DNA of 64,000 nt from Phycicoccus sp. M110.8 (GTDB lineage Bacteria; Actinomycetota; Actinomycetes; Actinomycetales; Dermatophilaceae): positions 124,001 to 188,000 of the forward strand of contig NZ_JAWDIC010000002.1 of the NCBI RefSeq assembly GCF_032464895.1, read 5' to 3'. The notes under the pieces are model-generated. The model saw only the letters and a program-made list of their open reading frames with translations, had not been told where the DNA came from and searched no databases. The position numbers were made by a program, and so were the translations under genes. Below, piece by piece: positions 41,342 through 52,625 of the stretch (position 1 is its first letter; each line of letters begins with the position of its first letter).

Positions 41342-43507
41342 ATGTTGCGTAGGCTCTTCGCCGCCGGTGACAGCGGCCACCGACGACCCATTCGTCCGCC
41401 CAGGCTTCGCGCCTCACTCGCCGCCGGCGCTCTCGCCGCCAGCGCACTCGTCGTTGCCGGCTCCCTTCCGGCCAGCGCCTCGGTCAGCAGCGGCTTCGAG
41501 CTCGACGGGGACGTACTCGACAACGGTGCTGCGCTGCCTTCGGCGCCCGACTGGGGGCCGGCGGCTTCGGGCAACACCTCGAACAGCATCTTCACAAACG
41601 TCTCGGGGCTGGGCGTCAAGCGCGCCTCGCTGCCGACGGGCTTCTTCGACGCCGGCTTCGCCCGGGACTTCATTCCTGGCAGCACCGCCGACCCGACGAC
41701 CTTCACGACCGGCGCCAAGGACCTCGATGACATCGCCGCAGGCTGGCGGTGTGTCGGTGCCAACAACGTGACGAACAAGGGTGACATCCAGAACGGTTAC
41801 ACAGCCGTCTACTCGGACACCTCGTTCAGCCCGCCCCATCTGATCCTGTACTTCGGCATGGAGAAGAACACCCCCAATGGCGACAACAACATGGGCATCT
41901 GGTTCCTCCAGGACGCCAATGTGGCCTGTCAGGGCGGCGGGGGCGGCAACGGCAACGCGTTCAGCGGACACCACGTCGACGGCGACATCCTGCTGGTGGC
42001 TGCGTTCCTCAACGGCGGCAGCAACCCCCAGATCAGCGCCTACAAGTGGGTCGGCGGCGCGGGCGGTGCACTGAACACCACCGCGGTCGTGACCGGCACC
42101 TCGTGCGGAGGTTCGGCCACCATCTGCGCAACCACGAACTCAGCGACGGTGACCACGCCGTGGCAGACGGTCAACAACAAGACCCAGGGCACCAGCCTCG
42201 GCGCCGATCAGTTCTACGAGGGCGGCGTCGACCTGACGGCGAACGGTCTCGACCGTGACTCCGCGGGCAACCCGATCTGCGTCAACCGATTCGTGTTCAA
42301 CACCCGCTCGAGCCAGTCGCTCACCGCGTCGTTGTACGACTACGCCGAGGGCAACGTGACGACGTGTGGGACGTCGTCGATCGCGACGAGCCTGCGGCAG
42401 CAGCTCGGCGACACCCAGACCCCGTCGACAGACACGAACCTTGAGCCACCCAACAACACGGTGACCCTTCCCGCGAAGGTGTACGACACCTCAACCATCA
42501 CGAGCACTCTCGGCACGCCTGCCGGCACCGTGACGTACTCGCTGTGGACCGACAACACCTGCAAGACCGCGTCGACAGACCCGACCTTCACCCGAGGCGG
42601 GAACACCGCAACGGTCACCGTCGCTGGTGACGGGTCGGTGCCACCGTCGCCCAGCCTGGTGTTCTCGGCAGCCGACAACTACTGGTGGCAGGCTCAGTTC
42701 GTGCCCGGCGCGGGAAGCCGCCTGACCGGATCCACGAGTGCGTGCGCGAGTGAGCCGCTGGTCGTGCAGAAGCCGTCGCCGGACCTCTCGACCCAGGCGA
42801 GCGCTAGCGTCGTCCTCGGCAACTCGATCTCCGACGTCGCGAGGATCACGGGCGGGTACTTCCCGTCCGGCGGCATCGCCCCCGGAACCGTGACGTTCAA
42901 GCTCTACGGCCCGTTCGCTGCCGACGCGACGATCACGTCGACCTCCTGTGTCGACGCGGGCACGGGTGCCAACCTCATCACGGCCGCGGGCAGTACCACG
43001 AACGCCACGCGGGTGACGGACACGACGGCCAGCGCAACGTCGGCCTCGTACACGCCGACGTCGCCGGGCAAGTACGCCTGGGTCGGCAGCTACTCGGGCA
43101 ACGCGCAGAACAACGCGGCGTCCGGAGCCTGCGGCGACGCGAACGAGTCCGTCATCGTGACCAAGGCTCCGGCCTCGCTCACCACGGCACAGTCGTGGCG
43201 CCCGCAGGACTCGGTCACCGTCACCGCGAGCGTCGGCGGCACGCCGACCGGCGATGTGACCTTCTCGCTGTTCGCCAACAGCACGTGCACCGGCACCGCC
43301 GCGTACTCGGAGACCGTGACGCTCAGCGGCGCAGGCACCGCGGTCACCGCCAATGCCAAGTTCAGCGTCACCGCGGCCAGCGCCGGTACGTACTACTGGC
43401 TCGTCAGCTACGCGGGCGACGCCAACCACCTCGGCATCAGCGGCACCTGTGGTGACGAGAACTCGACACTGGCCATCGACAACGGGGGCACGGTTACCAG
43501 CCCGTGA
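41342..43507 (+). CDS. Exported protein with Ig-like repeats
   Basis: A 721-aa protein. Signal peptide to about residue 46 (ASALVVAGSLPASA). The N-terminal domain (50-350) is of unknown fold with paired cysteines and GDNNMGIWFLQD. Three Ig-like domains follow (roughly 360-460, 470-600, 605-715), each with a G-[TD]-V-T-[YF]-S-L strand, a disulfide-type cysteine pair and an ending such as YYWLVSYAGDANH. No LPXTG, C-terminal membrane helix or SLH motif is present, so it is probably secreted or held non-covalently. Good SD GGAGG. Codon choice is less GC-biased than neighbours, suggesting later acquisition. Confidence 0.85.
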   Translation: MLRRLFAAGDSGHRRPIRPPRLRASLAAGALAASALVVAGSLPASASVSSGFELDGDVLDNGAALPSAPDWGPAASGNTSNSIFTNVSGLGVKRASLPTGFFDAGFARDFIPGSTADPTTFTTGAKDLDDIAAGWRCVGANNVTNKGDIQNGYTAVYSDTSFSPPHLILYFGMEKNTPNGDNNMGIWFLQDANVACQGGGGGNGNAFSGHHVDGDILLVAAFLNGGSNPQISAYKWVGGAGGALNTTAVVTGTSCGGSATICATTNSATVTTPWQTVNNKTQGTSLGADQFYEGGVDLTANGLDRDSAGNPICVNRFVFNTRSSQSLTASLYDYAEGNVTTCGTSSIATSLRQQLGDTQTPSTDTNLEPPNNTVTLPAKVYDTSTITSTLGTPAGTVTYSLWTDNTCKTASTDPTFTRGGNTATVTVAGDGSVPPSPSLVFSAADNYWWQAQFVPGAGSRLTGSTSACASEPLVVQKPSPDLSTQASASVVLGNSISDVARITGGYFPSGGIAPGTVTFKLYGPFAADATITSTSCVDAGTGANLITAAGSTTNATRVTDTTASATSASYTPTSPGKYAWVGSYSGNAQNNAASGACGDANESVIVTKAPASLTTAQSWRPQDSVTVTASVGGTPTGDVTFSLFANSTCTGTAAYSETVTLSGAGTAVTANAKFSVTAASAGTYYWLVSYAGDANHLGISGTCGDENSTLAIDNGGTVTSP

Positions 43508-43540
43508 ACCGCATGACCCAGTCGCGTTGAACGGCTGACG

Positions 43541-43571
43541 CGGTGCCGCCGGGGACTCCCCGGCGGCACCG
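43541..43571. terminator. Bidirectional terminator between convergent genes
   Basis: A 14-bp perfect stem (43541-43554 with 43558-43571) and 3-nt loop between the Ig-like protein gene and the radical SAM gene. Confidence 0.8.
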
Positions 43572-43606
43572 CCACGTGTGTGGCCGTCCGGCGCCCGACC
43601 GCGTCG

Positions 43607-45628
<2,022 letters not shown>

Positions 45629-45783
45629 GGTCCGACAAGGGTAACCGGGGGTGGCGCCCACCCCGAAACGCCGCATCCGGGCCCGTGGGCGCGCCGTCGC
45701 ACGCAGGAGCTCACCCCCGGGCCCACTGCACCCTGATCGACCTCACAGAGAAGCCTCAGCAAGCGGCACTACCGTCGACGCCC

Positions 45784-45924
45784 GTGCGCCAGTCAACCGT
45801 CCGCCTCGTCATCGCCCTGGGCCTGCTCCTCGCGCTCGCGGTCGCCACCCACGCGGTGGGCCCCGGCCCGGACCCCACACCCATGACGCACCACGCGCGG
45901 TCCACGACCCCGGCAGGCACCTGA
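45784..45924 (+). CDS. Small exported or membrane-anchored peptide
   Basis: A 46-aa frame starting GTG: VRQSTVRLVIALGLLLALAVATHAVGPG, one hydrophobic helix and a short polar tail. TACCGT lies 8 nt upstream. It stops 2 nt before the GTG of the SGNH lipoprotein, which suggests a two-gene unit. Small size makes it uncertain. Confidence 0.5.
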   Translation: MRQSTVRLVIALGLLLALAVATHAVGPGPDPTPMTHHARSTTPAGT

Positions 45925-45926
45925 CA

Positions 45927-46805
45927 GTGGGCCTGCGGACCCGCCGCCCCCGCACCCTGCACGCACTCCTCGGCATCCTGCTCGCCGCGGTCCTCGCGGG
46001 CTGCACGAACGACGCGGTCGGGGCGGCCTCCACGACCGGCACGACGAGCACCAGCGCCACGAGCACGACGGCTCCGCCCACCACCACCACGACCACCCCC
46101 TCCCCCACGACGAGCACGGCGACTCCCCTGCCGACGCTGCGGCTGGTCGGGCTCGGGGACTCGGTCATGTCCGGCGCGGCCTGCGGGTGCCAGCCGTTCC
46201 TCGCGCAGTACGCGACGATGCTCGCCGCGCGGGACCACCGACAGGTCTCGCCCGCCAACCTCGGGGAGGGCGGCCTCACCGCCCCCCAGCTCGTCGACCA
46301 GCTGTCGGAACCCGGGGTGGCCGCGGAGGTCGCCTCGGCCGGCACGGTCGTCGTGACCATCGGGGCCAACGACCTGGTGCCGCTCGTGTCGACCTGGTCG
46401 AACGGCGGCTGCGGCAGCTCGTGCGTGAAGCCGGCCGTCGCCCAGATGCGCACGGCGGTGGCCCAGGTGCTGGCCCGCATCAACTCCCTGGTGCCCGACA
46501 GCACGCAGGTGCTGGTGACCAACTACTGGAACGTCTTCGAGGACGGCGACGTCGCCGACTCCAAGGAGGGACCCGGCTTCGCCGACTGGAGCGACGGCGT
46601 GACCCTGGCGGCCAACGCCGCGATCTGCTCCGAGGCGCAGGCCGCGGGGGACGCGTGCGTGGACCTGTACCACCCGTTCCTCGGCGCCGACGGCACGAGG
46701 AACCCGACGCCGCTGCTGGCCGAGGACGGCGACCACCCCGACGCCGCCGGGCACACGCTCATCGCCAAGGCGCTGCTCTCCGAGACGCCCTCACCCGCGA
46801 CCTGA
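45927..46805 (+). CDS. SGNH hydrolase lipoprotein
   Basis: A 292-aa predicted lipoprotein. After RTRRPRTLHALLGILLAAVLAGC (lipobox LAGC) comes a Thr/Ser/Pro-rich linker of about 40 residues. The SGNH hydrolase domain has LRLVGLGDSVMSGA (nucleophile Ser), VTIGANDLV (block III) and EDGDHPDAAGH (block V). Four or more cysteines in the domain may form disulfides. It probably removes acyl or acetyl groups from cell-envelope substrates; substrate unknown. Confidence 0.87.
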   Translation: MGLRTRRPRTLHALLGILLAAVLAGCTNDAVGAASTTGTTSTSATSTTAPPTTTTTTPSPTTSTATPLPTLRLVGLGDSVMSGAACGCQPFLAQYATMLAARDHRQVSPANLGEGGLTAPQLVDQLSEPGVAAEVASAGTVVVTIGANDLVPLVSTWSNGGCGSSCVKPAVAQMRTAVAQVLARINSLVPDSTQVLVTNYWNVFEDGDVADSKEGPGFADWSDGVTLAANAAICSEAQAAGDACVDLYHPFLGADGTRNPTPLLAEDGDHPDAAGHTLIAKALLSETPSPAT

Positions 46806-46844
46806 CGGCTCGGGCTCCGCCCCCGGGTCCCCTGCCCCCGGTGC

Positions 46845-47990
46845 TCAGGCGGGGAGGTGGTGGGAGAGGAAGTCGAGGGCGGCGGGCATGACCTGCGCCC
46901 AGGACTTGAAGTTGTGGCCGCCACCCTGGAGGACGACCGTCGTCATCGACATCGGCGCCCGGACGAGCGAGGCGAACGTCTTCGTGTCGCCGAGCCCGGT
47001 GTGGGTGTGCTCGTCGGCACCGATCGTTGCGTACACCGACACCGGCGGCGCCGGCTGGTGGCGCAGCAGCCACTCCAGGTCGTTCAGCTCGCGCACCTGG
47101 GGCGAGCCGCCCCACAGGTCGCCCGTCGTCCCGTCCCGCAGCGTGTGGTAGTACCCGGACAGCGAGGCCGCCGCAGGGAAGACGCTCGAGTGGGTCATGG
47201 CCAGCTTGGTGGCGCAGTACCCACCGGTGGAGTCGCCCATGGCCCCCCAGCCCGTGGGGTCGACACGCAGCGAGGACGAGATAGCCCGCGGGACGTCCTC
47301 GGCGAAGTAGGTGAGGGTCTGCGGACCGGCCGGGACGTCGGTGCACTCGGTGTCGCGAGGGGGGACGACGGTGGGCCGCAGCATGACGAGCACCATCGGC
47401 CGCGAACGCCCCGCCGTGATCTCCTTGAGCAGGACGTCGGGGTAGTGCATGCGACGGACGAGGTTGCTCGTCGTCCCGGGGTACCCCGTGAACACCTCGA
47501 CGGCGGGGAAGCGGCTGCGCGCGAACGCGGCCTGGAAGTACTGCGGGGGCAGGTACACCAGGGCCTGCTCGCTGAGCCTGCTGTGCGCGCCGTAGATGCT
47601 CAGGGACTCGATGCGTCCCTTCGTCCGCCACTGCGCCGGCGCCGACCACGAGGACTCGCCCGCGACGGCGGCGTCCTTCGTGACCGCCAGCGGCGCCCCC
47701 GTCCGGCCGTGGGCGGCGAGGGCGCGGGAGATCGTCGTCGAGCTCGGCGCACCCGCCGAGGACGTGCCGAACAGGTCGGACCACGATCCGTAGAAGTAGC
47801 CGTAGTTGTTGAGCGCGGCCGCCACGAGGAGCACCGTCGTGACCTGGGTCAGCCCGAGCAGGCCCACCCGCTGGGCCAGGCGGGCCGGACGCGGACCCTT
47901 CACGCGCGACCACAGCAGGACCGCCAGCGCCATGGACACCCCCACGACGAAGGTCAGGGTCACCAGCAGTGGCCAACCGAGCAGCGGCAC
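46845..47990 (-). CDS. Membrane-anchored esterase, alpha/beta hydrolase (antigen 85/esterase D-like)
   Basis: A 381-aa protein with two or three N-terminal membrane helices (about 1-60) and an extracellular alpha/beta hydrolase domain. It has VYLPPQYF, AVEVFTGYPG, the nucleophile elbow GAMGDSTGGYCATKLA, ATIGADEHTHTG, and the catalytic His in LQGGGHNFKSW. The GTG at 47990 follows GGAGGAGAAGGA. Resembles actinobacterial esterase-family proteins related to mycolyltransferases; no claim is made of mycolate substrate. Confidence 0.85.
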   Translation of the reverse strand: MPLLGWPLLVTLTFVVGVSMALAVLLWSRVKGPRPARLAQRVGLLGLTQVTTVLLVAAALNNYGYFYGSWSDLFGTSSAGAPSSTTISRALAAHGRTGAPLAVTKDAAVAGESSWSAPAQWRTKGRIESLSIYGAHSRLSEQALVYLPPQYFQAAFARSRFPAVEVFTGYPGTTSNLVRRMHYPDVLLKEITAGRSRPMVLVMLRPTVVPPRDTECTDVPAGPQTLTYFAEDVPRAISSSLRVDPTGWGAMGDSTGGYCATKLAMTHSSVFPAAASLSGYYHTLRDGTTGDLWGGSPQVRELNDLEWLLRHQPAPPVSVYATIGADEHTHTGLGDTKTFASLVRAPMSMTTVVLQGGGHNFKSWAQVMPAALDFLSHHLPA

Positions 47991-48129
47991 GGTCCTTCTC
48001 CTCCCGGGGCCACCGTGGTGGCAGCCCCGTCCACTGGGAGGATCCCGCCCCAGCCTGCAGGCCTGCTGCACCGATGCTGGGAGTTCGTTGAGGACGCGGC
48101 CCACCGGCACCCGGCGGCATACTGGCGAG

Positions 48130-48738
48130 GTGTCCGGTGCGCGCACGCGCGTCGCGGCGGCGCTCGACGCGGTGCCCCGCCGGATGTTCCTGCCCCCCGA
48201 CCAGGTGGCGCACGCGGACCGGGACGAGCCGCTGCCCATCGGCCACGGGCAGACCAACAGCCAGCCGACCACCGTGCGGCAGATGCTCGAGCTGCTCGAC
48301 GTCCAGCCCGGTGACCGGGTGCTCGACGTGGGCTGCGGGTCGGGGTGGACCACGGCGCTGCTGGCGCACCTCGCCGGGACCGGGGGCTCGGTGGACGGGG
48401 TCGAGCTCGTGCCTCAGCTCGTCGAGTTCGGCGCCGCCAACCTCGAGCGCGCGGGCGTCGGCACCGCCCGCGTCCACCAGGCGCTGCGGGACCGGCTGGG
48501 CTGGCCGGACGGGACGCCCTACGACCGCGTGCTCGTGTCGGCGCAGGCCGTCGAGCTGCCGCGGGACCTCCTCGCCCAGCTCGCCCCCGGCGGCGTCATG
48601 GTCGTTCCGGTGGCAGGACGGATGCTGCGGGTGCAGGCAGACGACGACGGGCCGGTGGTCGAGGAGCACGGGTGGTACCGCTTCGTGCCCCTCGTCACCG
48701 GCCCGTCGGGCGGCGGCTGGTGGGGTCAGCCGGTGTAG
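48130..48738 (+). CDS. pcm: Protein-L-isoaspartate O-methyltransferase-like protein
   Basis: A 202-aa methyltransferase with RMFLPPDQVAHADRDEPLPIGHGQTNSQPTTVRQM, the N-terminal region of PCMT enzymes, and motif I VLDVGCGSGWTTALL. PCMT repairs isoaspartyl damage in old proteins. CATACT lies 6 nt before the GTG start (leaderless) and is part of a GGCATAC heptamer. Its 3' end overlaps convergent fadD-type gene by 13 nt. Confidence 0.88.
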   Translation: MSGARTRVAAALDAVPRRMFLPPDQVAHADRDEPLPIGHGQTNSQPTTVRQMLELLDVQPGDRVLDVGCGSGWTTALLAHLAGTGGSVDGVELVPQLVEFGAANLERAGVGTARVHQALRDRLGWPDGTPYDRVLVSAQAVELPRDLLAQLAPGGVMVVPVAGRMLRVQADDDGPVVEEHGWYRFVPLVTGPSGGGWWGQPV

Positions 48739-50582
48739 AGCGCGTCGAGCACGTCGCCGTACTTCTCGTTGACGACCTTGCGCCGCACCTTCAGGCTCGG
48801 GGTGAGCTCGCCGGCCTCCACCGTGAGGTCGTGGTCGAGGACGACGAACTTCTTGATCTGCTCCCAGCGGTTGAGGTTCACGTTGAGCGTGTCGACGTAC
48901 ATCTGCACCATCTCGCGGGCCTGCGCCGAGGTCACGATCGTCCGGTAGTCGCCGGAGATGCCGTGCCCGTCCGCCCAGTCCGCGATCGCGTCGGCGTCGA
49001 GGGTGACCAGGGCCGTCACGAAGTTGTGGTCGGCGCCGTAGACGACGAACTGGCTGACGTACGGGCACAGGCCCTTGAAGGTCGACTCGATGAGCGAGGG
49101 CGCGACGTACTTGCCGCCCGAGGTCTTGAAGAAGTCCTTCTTGCGGTCGGTGATCATCAGGTAGCCGTTCGCGTCGAGCTCGCCGATGTCGCCGGTGTGC
49201 ATCCAGCCGTCGGCGTCCTTCGCCTCGGCCGTGTCCTCGGGCTTGTTGTGGTACCCCTCCATGACGCCGGGTCCGCGCAGGAGCACCTCGCCGTCCTCGG
49301 CGATCCGGGCCTCGGTGCCGGGCAGGGCCCAGCCGACGGTGCCGATCCGGTTGCTGCCGGGGCGGTTCACGAAGGAGGCGGCGCTGGTCTCGGTGAGGCC
49401 GTAGCCCTCGAGGATGGTCAGGCCGATCGAGTCGAACCAGTGGGCGACGTCGGTGTTGAGCGCCGCCGAGCCCGAGATGAAGAACCGGATGCGTCCGCCG
49501 AAGCGCTCGCGCACCTTGTGCAGGACGAGCTTGTCCGCCAGCGCGATCTTCTTGGCGAGCATGCCGGTCGGCTCCTCGCCGCGGGCGCGCATGGCGGCGA
49601 CGTCGCGGCCGACGCTCACCGACCACTGGAACAGCTTCTCCTTCAGGCCGCCCTCCGCCTTCATCATCATCGTGATGCGCGCGTACGCCTTCTCGAAGAT
49701 GCGGGGCGCCGCACCCATGAAGGTCGGCTGCACGACGGCCAGGTTGTCGACGATCTTGTCGATCCGGCCGTCGATCGCCGTCGGGAAGCCGCACTGCAGC
49801 GGCAGGGTCAGCAGGAACTTGCCGAAGACGTGGGCCAGCGGCAGCCACAGGTACTGCAGGTCGGCCGGGCTGAGGATGCCGATCGCGTCGGTCGCGGCCG
49901 CCTGGTAGGTCCACGCGTTGTGGTCCAGGCGCACGCCCTTGGGCCGGCCGGTGGTGCCGGAGGTGTAGATGATCGTGGCGAGCTGGTCGGGGGTGAGGGC
50001 GTCGATCCGCTCGTCGACCGCGCCGGGGTTCGTCGCGAGGAGCTCGGCGCCCATCTGCTCGAGCTGGCGCAGGCTGAGCACCCACTCGCCGTCGGAGGCG
50101 CCGTCGAAGGTGATGACACGGGTGATGCCGGGCAGGTCGACGCGCCGCTCCCAGAGCTTGGTGACCTGCTCGTCGTCCTCGGCGAAGACGACGACGCTGC
50201 CCGAGTTGGCGAGGATGTACGCCACGTCCGGGGCGATCGTCGTCGGGTAGATCGTGGTGGTCGCGCCACCGGAGCACATGACCGCCAGGTCGGCCAGGGC
50301 CCACTCGTACCGGGTGGAGGAGGCGATCGCCACCCGGTCCTCCGGGCCGACGCCGAGGGCGATGAGGCCGGCGGCCAGCCGGTAGGCGCTGTGCTGCACC
50401 TCCGCCCACGTGACGCCCTCCCACGTCTCACCGACGGCGAACCGGAACGCCTCGGCATCCGGCGTCGCGGCCACGCGGTCGCGGAACAGGTGGCCGACCG
50501 ACCGCGCGCGGTTCTCGATCAGGCGTGCGTCGATCGTCTCCGCGGCGGCGGACGGGGCGTGGTGCAGGGTGGGAGTCGACAT
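48726..50582 (-). CDS. Long-chain fatty acid-CoA ligase (AMP-dependent)
   Basis: A 618-aa adenylate-forming enzyme similar to actinobacterial FadD15. The ATP motif is IIYTSGTTGRPKGV, followed by ILEGYGLTETSA, WMHTGDIGELDANGYLMITDRKKDFFKTSGGKYVAPS, and KVRRKVVNEKYG at the C-terminus. It activates fatty acids with CoA for lipid synthesis or degradation in the cytoplasm. The ATG at 50582 was chosen; a long Arg/Pro-rich reading upstream is not coding. 146 bp separate it from ribF; I see nothing there. Confidence 0.95.
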   Translation of the reverse strand: MSTPTLHHAPSAAAETIDARLIENRARSVGHLFRDRVAATPDAEAFRFAVGETWEGVTWAEVQHSAYRLAAGLIALGVGPEDRVAIASSTRYEWALADLAVMCSGGATTTIYPTTIAPDVAYILANSGSVVVFAEDDEQVTKLWERRVDLPGITRVITFDGASDGEWVLSLRQLEQMGAELLATNPGAVDERIDALTPDQLATIIYTSGTTGRPKGVRLDHNAWTYQAAATDAIGILSPADLQYLWLPLAHVFGKFLLTLPLQCGFPTAIDGRIDKIVDNLAVVQPTFMGAAPRIFEKAYARITMMMKAEGGLKEKLFQWSVSVGRDVAAMRARGEEPTGMLAKKIALADKLVLHKVRERFGGRIRFFISGSAALNTDVAHWFDSIGLTILEGYGLTETSAASFVNRPGSNRIGTVGWALPGTEARIAEDGEVLLRGPGVMEGYHNKPEDTAEAKDADGWMHTGDIGELDANGYLMITDRKKDFFKTSGGKYVAPSLIESTFKGLCPYVSQFVVYGADHNFVTALVTLDADAIADWADGHGISGDYRTIVTSAQAREMVQMYVDTLNVNLNRWEQIKKFVVLDHDLTVEAGELTPSLKVRRKVVNEKYGDVLDALYTG

Positions 50583-50728
50583 GACCGTCCTCGGCTCGGG
50601 AACTGCGGCTCGTCGCTGCGGGGGGTGGCAGCGTCCGACGGATAGTGCCATGGTCGCGCACCCCGAGGGCGAAATCACGGGTGAATGTGACCGAACGGCC
50701 ATTCCGTGCCGCCCGAAGGCATTCCCCG

Positions 50729-51688
50729 TCAGGAGGGGACGATCGTGCCCAGCACCTTGCGGCAGGTCTCGACGTCCCCGGCCATCGCCTCGAGCAGCGC
50801 CTCGACGGAGTCGAACCGCAGGGTCGGGCGGATCCGCTCGACGAACTCGAGCGTGACCTCCTCGCCGTACAGGTCGAGGTCGGTGCGGTCGAGGACGTAC
50901 GCCTCGACGGTGCGGACGACGCCGTCGAAGGTGGGGTTGGTGCCGACCGAGATGGCGGCCGGCAGGGTGCGCTCCGGGTCCTCGGCAGGCCGGCCCACCC
51001 GGGTGAGCCACCCGGCATACACGCCGTCGGCGGGCACGAGGCCCAGCGCGTCGTCCGAGAGGTTGGCGGTCGGGTAGCCCAGCTCGCGGCCCCGGTGCGC
51101 GCCGTGGACGACGGTGCCGGTCATCCGGTGCGGCCGGCCGAGCACGGCTGCGGCCTGCGCGACCTCACCGGCGTCGAGGTGGCGGCGCACGGCGCTGGAG
51201 GACCAGCGCTCCCCCTCGCCCAGGTCGTCGAGCACGATGACGTCGAACCCGTGCTGGCGGCCGAGCTCGGCCAGCAGCTCCACGTCGCCGGTGTAGCCCT
51301 TGCCGAAGCCGCGCGCGTCCGCCCCCACGACGAGGGCCTTGACGCCCAGCGTCTGCACGAAGGTGGAGACGATGAACTCCTCGGCCGTCTGGTCGGCGAA
51401 CTCGCGGGTGAAGTCGAGGACGAGCAGCCCGTCGATCCCCGTGGTCGCGAGCAGCTCGTCGCGCACCCGCCCGGGGGCGATCAGCTCGACCGACTCGGGG
51501 TGGAAGATCGTCGCCGGGTGCGGGTCGAAGGTCACGGCCACGCTGGGCACGCCCCGGGCGGCGCCCTCCTCGACGAGCCGGCCGAGCACGGCGCGGTGCC
51601 CGAGGTGGACCCCGTCGAAGTTGCCGAACGTGGCGACGGAGGGCCGCAGGTGCGCGGGGGTCTGGGCGGGGTCGGTCCAGCGGTGCAC
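50729..51688 (-). CDS. ribF: Bifunctional riboflavin kinase/FAD synthetase
   Basis: A 319-aa enzyme making FMN and FAD. The FAD-synthetase domain has VATFGNFDGVHLGHRAVL and VTFDPHPATIF, the kinase domain has HGAHRGRELGYPTANL and the family ending KVLGTIVPS. I chose the GTG at 51688, which has TAGAGT 7 nt upstream. It follows truB by 10 nt in the usual truB-ribF order. Confidence 0.96.
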   Translation of the reverse strand: MHRWTDPAQTPAHLRPSVATFGNFDGVHLGHRAVLGRLVEEGAARGVPSVAVTFDPHPATIFHPESVELIAPGRVRDELLATTGIDGLLVLDFTREFADQTAEEFIVSTFVQTLGVKALVVGADARGFGKGYTGDVELLAELGRQHGFDVIVLDDLGEGERWSSSAVRRHLDAGEVAQAAAVLGRPHRMTGTVVHGAHRGRELGYPTANLSDDALGLVPADGVYAGWLTRVGRPAEDPERTLPAAISVGTNPTFDGVVRTVEAYVLDRTDLDLYGEEVTLEFVERIRPTLRFDSVEALLEAMAGDVETCRKVLGTIVPS

Positions 51689-51698
51689 GGGGGACACT

Positions 51699-52625
51699 CT
51701 ACGAACCGGCCGGTGCGAACACGACGTGTGGGCGTGCTTTGTGACCCGACTCATCGAGCATGGCGACCAGCCGCCCGTCGGGCCCGAACGCCGCGACCGG
51801 CTCCGAGCGCAGCGGCGTCGCCGAGTCGACGCGCTGGCCGTAGCCGAGGGCGCGGGCCTCGGGCTCGGTGAGCTCGTGCACGGCGAACTGCGCGCGGGCC
51901 GCCTCGGCCAGCGGCACCACCGGGACCGCCTCGGGGTCCCCGAGGGCCATGAGCGACTCGAGGTCGTGCGCCTGGCCGAGCTCGAACGACCCGACCCGCG
52001 TGCGGCGCAGCGCCGTCAGGTGGCCGCCCACGCCGAGCGCCGAGCCGAGGTCGCGGGCCAGGGCGCGCACGTACGTGCCCGAGCTGACGGTCACCTCGAC
52101 GTCGAGGTCGAGCACGGGCGTGCCGTCGTCGGCGACCGCTGCACGTCGTGCCAGGACCTCGAACCGGGAGACGGTGACGGGACGCGCCGGCAGGTCGACG
52201 TCCTCCCCCGCACGCACGCGGTGGTAGGCGCGCTCGCCCTTGACCTTGATGGCGGAGACCGCGCTCGGGACCTGCTCGATGTCGCCGGTGAGCCGAGACA
52301 CCGCGGCGTCCACCGCCGCGTCGTCGAGGCCGTACGTGCCGTCCACCGGCGTCGAGGCGGTGACCTCGCCCTCGGCGTCGTCGGTGAGCGTCGACTGCCC
52401 GAGGCGGACCGTCGCGGCGTAGTCCTTGTCGCAGCCGACGAGGAAGGTCAGCAGGCGCGTCGCTCGCCCGATGCCCAGGACGAGCACGCCCGTGGCCATC
52501 GGGTCCAGGGTGCCCGCGTGGCCGACCTTGCGGGTGCCGCAGATGCGCCGGGCGCGCCCGACGACGTCGTGGCTCGTCCAGCCCTGAGGCTTGTCGACGA
52601 CCAGCAGGCCGTCAGGCGCGGGCAT
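51699..52625 (-). CDS. truB: tRNA pseudouridine-55 synthase
   Basis: A 308-aa enzyme. The N-terminus GLLVVDKPQGWTSHDVVGRARRI is followed by the catalytic Asp in GHAGTLDPMATGVL, then AVSAIKVKGERAYHRVRAGE and GTYVRALARDLGSALG. It makes the pseudouridine in the tRNA T-loop. The ATG at 52625 lies inside the end of rbfA (14-nt overlap), so the genes are coupled. Confidence 0.97.
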   Translation of the reverse strand: MPAPDGLLVVDKPQGWTSHDVVGRARRICGTRKVGHAGTLDPMATGVLVLGIGRATRLLTFLVGCDKDYAATVRLGQSTLTDDAEGEVTASTPVDGTYGLDDAAVDAAVSRLTGDIEQVPSAVSAIKVKGERAYHRVRAGEDVDLPARPVTVSRFEVLARRAAVADDGTPVLDLDVEVTVSSGTYVRALARDLGSALGVGGHLTALRRTRVGSFELGQAHDLESLMALGDPEAVPVVPLAEAARAQFAVHELTEPEARALGYGQRVDSATPLRSEPVAAFGPDGRLVAMLDESGHKARPHVVFAPAGS

